This document shows positions 56,652-64,000 of a stretch of 64,000 bases of DNA, one piece after another. The notes under the pieces were generated by a model. It was not told where the DNA came from. It did not search any database and was given only the letters and a program-made list of their open reading frames with translations. This stretch comes from Takakia lepidozioides (Eukaryota > Streptophyta > Takakiopsida > Takakiales > Takakiaceae), in assembly GCA_030704615.1 (NCBI GenBank), contig CM060734.1, forward strand, positions 23,498,001-23,562,000, written 5' to 3'. Made by a program: the position numbers and the translations under genes. How positions within the stretch are numbered: the first letter of the stretch is position 1; each line of letters opens with the position of its first letter.

Positions 56652-58096
56652 ATTCCCCTGGTTTCTCTTCCCACTTGACCATTTAATTGTATGACTGTGG
56701 GATTATGGTCTATCTCTTCACCCATCACAACCGCTGAGATCCTCAGCTGTTTACCTTTGCTCGTCCCAGGTGCATCCACATCCATCTTATCCTCAACCTC
56801 TTGCACAATCACAGCTGCAGCTGCGCGTTGTACGCGTTTAGGACACTCGAACGCCCGATGGCCTTTCTCATGACAGATAAAACACTGACCCAACCGTCGG
56901 TGTTCTTCCTGTTCCTTCTCTGATAGGCGTTTGGTCGCTGAGGCTCCAAACTTCTGATTACCCCGAGGCTCAGTCCTTGTTGTCTTCTTATTGAACTTTT
57001 TCCAGTTCTTTCTTTTCTGACCTCCACCAAAAGGGAATGACTTCGGCTTGAAATCCCTATCAGTAGGTGCACTTGCGCCCAGATGTGCTCTGTGCTGGCT
57101 CTCAAAATTGATAGCTAGTCTATATGCATCAGCCTCTGTCTTCGGCTCATATGCCTGAACAAAAAATCTGATTGCTTTGTCTAGCGCAGTCAGGAAGAAA
57201 TCCACCCTGTCAGACTCCTTCAAGGAATAGAAGTATGAAGCGTGTTCGTCAAACTTCATCTTGTAGTCTGCCACACTCATTCTTCCCTGGCTAAGTTCCA
57301 TCAAACCCATTTTCATCCTGTGCGCATAGTCCTCTGGCAGGTACTGTTCTTTGAAGACCCGTTTGAACTTAGCCCATGTGATAATCGGGTCCACTCTCCC
57401 TTCCAGACCCGGCTTCTCTTTCATTCTAATCCACCATTCTTTAGATTTGCCTCTCATTTGCAATGAGGCTGTGCGGATCTTATCTGCATCCGTATAGTCC
57501 TCACTGAAGAACTCTTCCAGAGTCTCTAGAAAAAACAGCACCTCAGTGCAAGGCACATTTGGGCGACCATGGAATTCAGGAAGATGCGTCATCTTCCTAA
57601 TTTCCTTGTCAACCGTTCTTCTCTTAGAATCCCTTGCCATCATGGAGCGGCTATCCTGTGAGGATGCACCAGAGGCAGAACCACCTCTAGCCTCTTTTCT
57701 TTTTGTCCTAGTTCTTGCATGCAGATCATTATAGGGAGAACTTACTGGTTGGTCTACTGCTTGCTGGTCGGGTGGCACCGCCGGTGGAGTTGGATTTGCT
57801 GTAGGTCTCTTGCCAACAGCGGCTATGCCCTCCTTCACTCCACTAGCCACCGCCTCGCGAATGACCTGAGCTAGATCTCCCGCTTTCATAGTGATAAGTT
57901 CTTCTGGTACAACAATTTCTTGTGTTTTCTCAACTGCAGCCTGTGTATGGCTTGTCTCTCCTTCCATCGGCTTTGGAGATGTGCTACACCTACCTTTAGA
58001 GATTATATTCCACTGAAGCAACGAGCTTCCAGAGCCGAATGTCAATTGGCTCATAAACCACAAATCCCAAAAGGTCGAAATATGCTCTGATACCAA
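56652..58096 (-). pseudogene. Gypsy-2 Gag (5' part of the split retroelement)
   Basis: One long minus-strand frame holds an N-terminal region (MEGETSHTQAAVEKTQEIVV near 57985), a Retrotrans_gag domain (PNVPCTEVLFFLETLEEFF through YLPEDYAHRMKMGLMEL and DRVDFFLTALDKAIRFFV), and a zinc knuckle CFICHEKGHRAFEC (CX2CX4HX4C). It continues toward the protease and is cut at 56651 by element III; the protease resumes at 45280. The true start is likely the internal MEGETS Met, since the primer-binding site overlaps the first in-frame ATG. Confidence 0.88.
58084..58095 (-). other. Gypsy-2 primer-binding site (initiator tRNA-Met)
   Basis: The minus strand reads TGGTATCAGAGC, the standard plant LTR-retrotransposon site complementary to the initiator methionine tRNA. 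It fixes the end of the 5' LTR at about 58100 and confirms the minus orientation. Confidence 0.9.
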
Positions 58097-59769
58097 GATC
58101 TCACATTCCTCAGTCTTTCAATTCCTACAGGCTCAAATAGCCCTTCGTAGTTCAGGTCTATTTGGTTTTTCCTTTCTTCTTCTTTGCACACCAATGCAAA
58201 AGCTCCTATACTTTAGGCAGATTATCACACAGTGCCAAGTAGAGCCTACAGTGGCTCTTGCCACATTCCTGTCACACGCTTAGTACTCACAATACATTTC
58301 TTCATTCCAGTCATGTACAATTACACGATAGCAACTCACGCCAAACATTTGCTCGAGTTCCAGCAATCTAAAACTCCCTGGACAGGTACAGTATGAATTC
58401 ACAACGATGGCACATGGTATTGGAACATATCCAGTCCTCCCAGCCTCCACACCATGCACGATTCTCCCCCATTCCAGCTCTGTTCTTCAATCTCATGGCC
58501 CTTTCTCGATGCCTTTTTCTCTATCCCTGTTCACAGCTCATATCTACGACTTTTCACGCCAGGGAGAGAGAGAGAGAGAATCCCTAATCTTTTCTATATC
58601 ACATCATATTCACATGTAGCCATGATCACATAGAGCCTGCCACCTCCTGCTTCATCACATGACAGCCCCATTCTTCTCGCCAGACAGTTGTTGAACCGAG
58701 ATGAACGCTTCAACGCCCCGCCAAACCTGTCACAGGTTTGAGTTCACAGGGATGTTATACTTGCTTCATTCAGTGATGTGTGTAGCTACTCAGATAATCC
58801 ACCATTTCCCGAAATGATAGTGGGGTCTACACGACATAGGTGGGAAGTCAGCCCATATTTGCACTTGGCTGAAGGGGTGATTTTTGAATGATTCTGGTGA
58901 CAGTGGATGGAAATCAGAGTGCTGTCCTATTTCTGGCTTTGGGTGGTGGAGCTTCTCCAAGGCTTGAAGATGGAAGTGAATACAAATTTTAATGAGCTTG
59001 ATGAGAGGGGCAGCCCTCTGCACAAGTTTGTTCAGCATCTTAAATTTGGACATGTTTGTTTGTTTCTTGTGATGTGGCTTTGGATGGAGCCCTTGATGAA
59101 CTTGCATGAATATTTTGCTTCAGACAGACCCTCTCGCCTGGGTTGAGTATTCTTGTAGAGTGTAGAACAAATTGTAATATTTTGAAGCAACACTGTTCAA
59201 TGAGTGCTCAGAAGGTGAAGCCCAACAGACAAGTCTACTTGATAAGATGTCATGCTGTGAAATGTAGCCAACTTATGGAGGGTTGCCCCCTCCTGACTAG
59301 GAGAGCAGTCAACCAAACATTAATCTGGTCAATATCTGGCATTAAGGGTTGGGGGGGCTACCAACAAAACCCTAGGAACTCCAAGATGCACTTCTTTCTT
59401 CACAATAATAACCACCCAGTGAACCCTGAAAAGGCAGACTTTCATACCCATATAAAGTCTTCCTCTCAAACTGCCGAGTATATGCTGTGCAAACTACCTT
59501 TTTCATTCATCATCAGTGAGTAAAACAATCATAAACAGCCAAGCGCCAATTCACCAACGTACACCAATTTCATCCAACTACATTGGCATACATATACAAA
59601 CAGAAACTATACTCTGCAATTCCCCTCGCCCATACCTGCTCTTTATCCCATTTTTTCCAGAAAATAACCATATCCCGGGCCAGCCTTCGGGTGTGCATTG
59701 GTGCACCCTTAATTATTTTCAGGGACCGCATATTCCGATTTTTAACCTGCAGGGATGAGCTGAGACAAG
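58097..59769. other. Probable Gypsy-2 5' LTR and unassigned sequence
   Basis: The LTR should begin directly beyond the primer site, but no second LTR copy is present in the window, so its outer limit cannot be set. An AG dinucleotide run lies near 58561-58580. Open frames at 58790-59146 and 59143-59758 show no recognisable domain. Confidence 0.45.
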
Positions 59770-60234
59770 TCAAACCCCCCATAAACCCCAAGTCAAATCT
59801 CGTTCGAACACTCCCTCCACATCCTCAATGCTCCCACATTTGGCATACGTGTAATCTGGAACAATTCCAGCTTTGGCGATGCAACCATGCACCTCTTTGC
59901 CCTTTTCCAGGGCTGCCAGGCTTGCACACGCACTGCAAAAGCACAGAGAGGCGATGTGGTCGGCCTTCACCCCTTCGCACATCATTTGCTCATAGGTCTC
60001 CAAAGCCTCCATCCCGCGCCCCTACTGTGCATACCCTGCAAACATCGCGTTCCACGACACCACAACTCGTTCAGCCATAGTGTTGAAAACTCCCTTTGCA
60101 TCCTTAATGCACCCACATTTGGCATACATGTCCACCAGGGTAGTGTCATCCTCCTTCTCTCCTTTTCCGCGCTCAAACGAGGCTACGGCAGACATACAAC
60201 TTCTCCCTCTCGCACGGCCGTGCAGGCCATTCAA
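59770..60234 (-). pseudogene. PLS-class pentatricopeptide repeat (PPR) gene relic
   Basis: Read leftward: LVDMYAKCGCIKDAKGVF, VVSWNAMFAGYAQ, a TAG near 60022, then MEALETYEQMMCEGVKADH, CSACASLAALEKGKEVHG and YAKCGSIEDVEGVF. These are typical consecutive P, L and S motifs of land-plant organelle RNA-editing PPR proteins. Only about four repeats remain, with a stop and an internal deletion (DYTYAKCG lacks the usual intervening residues). No N-terminal or E/DYW region is present. Confidence 0.88.
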
Positions 60235-60388
60235 GAAAGCATCGGGGTTTTCGGGCAGTCCGGGCAGGGTCCAAACAAATTGACGTTGATGACGTGGCTA
60301 CGAAACGTGGCGACGATGACATGGCACTATGGCACCCTATTCCTGCTCTATGCTAAACTAGCTTCCGACCTTCGGTCGTCGCTAGAAT

Positions 60389-61501
60389 ACCGTACTGACC
60401 TAGCTTATTAGGCAATAACTAATTCAAAATCAAATGCCTAATTAAATTTAGAATTGTTTTTGGAAAATGTGCCTAAAAATTGGAAAAATTTCCTGAGAAG
60501 TGCCTAATTGCTCGAAAATTGTGAAAAACACCAAAATATCTAAATATGTGAAAACAATGTCTAAATTGTATTATTTAAAGTCCAAAAAAATGAAAAAAAT
60601 GCTTGCAATTTATAATTTAATGTCCACATAACTTCGAAAGGCCCCGCATTCATGCAAAATATGTAGAGCAGTTCCATTTGGGCCCTGTTCATTCTAGAGT
60701 GGTCCAAGAATTACTCTGGCCAAGGAATTAGAGTGGGGGCTTATGTAGTAAGGCCATGTGTTTAAGGAATGAAATCAAGGGGTCTAAAAAAAGAAGGAGG
60801 GACGCGAGATGTATTAAATTGGCCAAATTTAGATAGGGAGTCTTGTAGGGCTGACATGTGTCAGGGACTTCTAAAAGTCCAGGGCCGGAGGGCTTCTAGA
60901 AGAGTCCACCGCCCTCATAGGGTATATAAGGGAGGTCCCCACCTCTTACTACCTACTGCTTACTAAATTAGTAAGTAGTGGGCTCTGCAGAGTTAGGGCC
61001 CCCAAAAAAAACAGCAAACATGAATCTATTAATTAGTAGAAACCACAATATACCTAGGCAACTACATCTTCATAAGTCTCATCGCCTATCTCATGTGAAT
61101 CTTCTGAATCCAAGAGAATGTTAAGGTCAAGAACATCATCATCCTCAATCTGCATGTTTGCAGGACATCGGCTCATGCTCTCAACCACATATCAAACATA
61201 ATATTTTTCTTTAAAAGAAAATTACAAGAAAATTACCTCAATAATAGTTTTTGAGGGAGGTCAAAAACTAATATCTATTTTCAAAACCATTATGTTTCTT
61301 TATAAGAAAATTACCTCAACAATAGTTTTTGAGGGAGGTAAGAAATAATTGTTCATTATTATCCAGACTGGAATACATGCCTAATGTTTGGGAAATTACC
61401 TAGGTGAGGCGTCTAAATAATAAAAACGAATCTGCCTAATAATATTCCAATTTTTTTAATTATTAGGCGCGGAAGTGCCTGATAAGCTAGGTCAGTACGG
61501 T
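60389..61501. mobile_element. Short non-autonomous inverted-repeat element (1.1 kb)
   Basis: ACCGTACTGACCTAGCTTAT and the following bases at 60389-60414 recur inverted at 61476-61501 with one mismatch over 26 bp. The interior is AT-rich and without a coding frame. It contains a duplicated segment with AGAAAATTACCTCAA(T/C)AATAG near 61235 and 61310. The terminal class cannot be assigned, and the flanks show no clear target duplication beyond AT. Confidence 0.75.
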
Positions 61502-64000
61502 ATGTCATTTCCATGAGAAAATTTCGCAGAAAAAATTCAGGGAATATGCCCTTGTGCTCACGTGCTACCCAACCTCCTGTCGCAGAGGTAGCCATGCTTC
61601 GCCCAGGTGATGTCAAAGCGAGCGAGTAATTGCCTTCTCCTCCTCTCTAAGCCTCTGGGAAGAGCTGCACAAAATTCCAACATTCCTGAACGGCGCGAAA
61701 GGATGAAAGAAGCAATGATTTATCCGTGATGTGTGGAACATCATGATGATTGCCTTGTTGTTGGCACAATAAGGGGGACTTTTAAGTTTCTTTGGCAAGG
61801 CTCAGTATTGAGGGGGTGTGGCATGTATATGAGAGCAGACTTTGTCTAGTAGATTTGGAGTGATCACTTCATGAAACAGGCCGGGAGAATTCTGAAAACA
61901 ACTAGCCAAGATCCTAAGCTTTTCAAAGCTAACCGGTTTGCCAAAGCAATTTATCAGTTGTGCTTTAAGAAAATCGAGAATAATCCATCTTATTCTTTCA
62001 AAATGGCAACCGGTAATATGGACATTTCACTCGGTCAATCTGTAATTAACTGCCAGTTCTCCACGTTCATTGGATCACTTACAGGAGCTCCTACAAATTA
62101 CAAAATTAATGACCCAACAATTCTGAACACAATGAAGGTAATCCATAGGTCTGAAACGTTTTTGGCGTCCCTTATGAACACATGTGTAGTAATGCCATAT
62201 GTAAGAACTGTAATCAACCGGACCAGGTTGCTTTGTGGCATGTGAAATTAAATTCGTTGGAGCACTGAAAATTTGGGACGGTTTGGGACGGGCAACGTGA
62301 ACCAGAGAGGTGTAGTAACGAATGTGGTGCCACAAGATATCATTTCCTCGTGCAATTGTCAGAATACGAAATTAAAAACTATGTATATGTGCTTCTTCTT
62401 CTATTTCCTACTGGGGTTGGGGTGGGGGGCCAGGAGGAACGTCCAACGAACGTGCCAAACTGTTAGTGTGGATTACTGATGTTGGATATCTGGATGTTTG
62501 CAGCTTGGGATTACATTTAAACTTTGAATGAAAAATTTGGCTTGGGCTCGTACTTGTGGCACAGGTCTTTTTCATGGACGATAAGTTATTGTATCACCAG
62601 ACTGGAAGGTCGTGGTACAGACAGCAGTCCAAGCATGGGTATGTGATGAAGTGCCCCACTGCGAGGGCTGCATAAATTTGATGAGGCGAATTTGGTGCGG
62701 CTTGCGAAGTTATGAAAGGATATGGAGAGGATATGTGGCAATTTCACTCATATGGAAATTCGACATATGTGACAATTTCACTCACTTCACCAAAGTCCAC
62801 ACGTCCACACCTTTGAGAATTTACACATTTGCGTCCACCCGCCAAATTTAATGGTCGCATGGGTGCATCACAAGACACACTACTTACCTTAAGGTTTACG
62901 CTGTTGTGTTGTTGGGCTCCAAGTTGGTGGCACCATGTGCCTGCACGCCTCCCTAACAAGAGCGGCGGCCGTTGACTGTCCAATGCTAAGCTGTTCAGTG
63001 TTGTCTGTGGATCTAGCGACTCTTTTCTGACTCTTTTCTGCGCCTCCATGACCAAAGCTAGCGACAGTAGCTTGCATGCGCAGCGGGGGTTGAAAAGGGG
63101 TTGTCTCTTGGAGAACGTAGTACACATCCATGGTCCTTTGTTAGGCCGCAATGGTAACTCAACGTGCAATGCTGATTCTTTCCTTCAAAATCGACGCTGG
63201 AATAATAGATAGAACGTACACTAGGACTGCATATTTTGCTGGGCAGACATAGGCTGCGGTGTGGTTTTCCAGCTGATGGAAAGACGAAGCTTGAAGATGA
63301 TGTTAGATTGTATGGGCGCACATCTTCAAAGATCCGTTAGGGTAATTCTACCCTACATTTTGTATGTACAGGCCTGTTAAAGACATGCACATCCGCCTGA
63401 CATCGAAATGCTCTGGCCCTAAAGGTTTGGGTACTTGTGAGGCTCCTCGTTAGCGAATTGAGCTAACTTTTCTGCATAATTTCAATTTGTGGACGAATGC
63501 GAAGAAGAAATGAAGTGTAATTTAAGGTTCGTGTAAGACGGGAGGATTTAGGAAGTTTCTTCTGGGCTGTCACGGATTGGCATTAATGCTCGAATTGATT
63601 TAAGATTGCAAACAGCAGACATCTGGAAGTTGATCATGGGTTCTGATCTAATGACAGGTAGAACACATGTGATCACTCTAGACATCCATAGTGGCATTGC
63701 CCGCCAGCGCTCGATTGCACTCTCATTTGATCGATCCATGCTCATGCGGCTGGGATCTAATCCCAACCAATCATCCTGAATCTGTATTGTATGCTTACTA
63801 TACTGGATGTATTATCATTATCAAAAACAAATTAATTCTATCACCTACTATTGATTGATGAATTTATTTTCCAACATGTAAAAGCAACCGTTTGGGAGTT
63901 CGACCCCAGATTCGAACCATGTTCTTTGTTTTCTAAAACCAACTTCTATAAAGAAGGGAAAAAATAAAACCCCCATATAATTAAGCCAGAGTAGAGGGAA
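61502..64000. other. Right flank, no gene firmly supported
   Basis: Open frames at 61871-62245 (plus, 124 codons), 62744-63169 (minus) and 63548-63766 (minus) have no recognisable domain and no supporting structure. The 61871 frame is the most protein-like in composition. No further transposon ends are evident. Confidence 0.4.

Noticed and set aside
61871-62245. 124-codon open frame as a host gene
   Set aside because: Protein-like composition but no domain, no splice context and no related copy in the window; left as unassigned.
63895-63945. tRNA gene (TTCGAATC-like box B on the minus strand)
   Set aside because: The T-arm stems do not pair and no acceptor, D or anticodon arms can be drawn around it.

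Overview
The window is repeat-dense nuclear DNA of a land plant or close relative. Evidence: GT-AG introns throughout, TTTAGGG-type telomere-like repeats (about 4.6-5.9 kb), a degraded PLS-class pentatricopeptide (PPR) gene (59.8-60.2 kb) and plant-type transposons. A non-flowering plant (moss, lycophyte, fern or charophyte) seems likely, but the clade cannot be fixed from the sequence. I see no convincing ordinary host gene; almost everything supportable is mobile DNA, much of it nested.

Layout. 1.9-3.6 kb: internally deleted pogo/Tigger-like transposase. 4.11-31.79 kb: a giant DNA transposon ('element I') bounded by 31-bp inverted repeats. It carries a broken DUF7869-type transposase (7.0-9.0 kb, minus), a gene with a matching N-terminal Cys domain and CTD-like octad repeats (9.2-10.5 kb), a broken ParB-like/DNA-methylase gene (10.8-15.0 kb) and three FCP1/NIF-like phosphatase modules (15.2-16.7, 16.8-17.4 plus 28.4-28.6, and 28.8-31.3 kb). 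A Ty3/Gypsy element (17.39-28.32 kb) with 421-bp LTRs has inserted into the second module. That Gypsy carries a C5-cytosine DNA methyltransferase inside pol and a PHD finger after the integrase.

32.06-44.23 kb: 'element II', a Mutator-like (MULE) element with a ruined SWIM-type transposase (minus), a divergent ParB/methylase gene and a 19-unit tandem palindrome array. Its right part is scrambled by an inversion and by a reversed fragment of another copy, and ends at a second Gypsy element. 45.28-56.65 kb: 'element III', of the same MULE family, sitting between the gag and protease of that second Gypsy. It has a nearly intact transposase and an apparently intact 10-exon ParB/methylase gene (1,193 codons plus stop). 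58.1-64 kb: possible Gypsy-2 LTR, PPR relic, a 1.1-kb inverted-repeat element and unassigned sequence.

The recurring unit is: a transposase on one strand, a divergently transcribed ParB-like plus N4/N6-type DNA-methylase gene on the other, and a family of hairpin-like palindromes specific to that element in its introns and near its ends. The unit occurs with two unrelated transposase types (DUF7869 and MULE). My inference is a transposon-encoded palindrome-recognition and DNA-modification module, perhaps acting in anti-silencing or transposition control. Function is not shown by the sequence.
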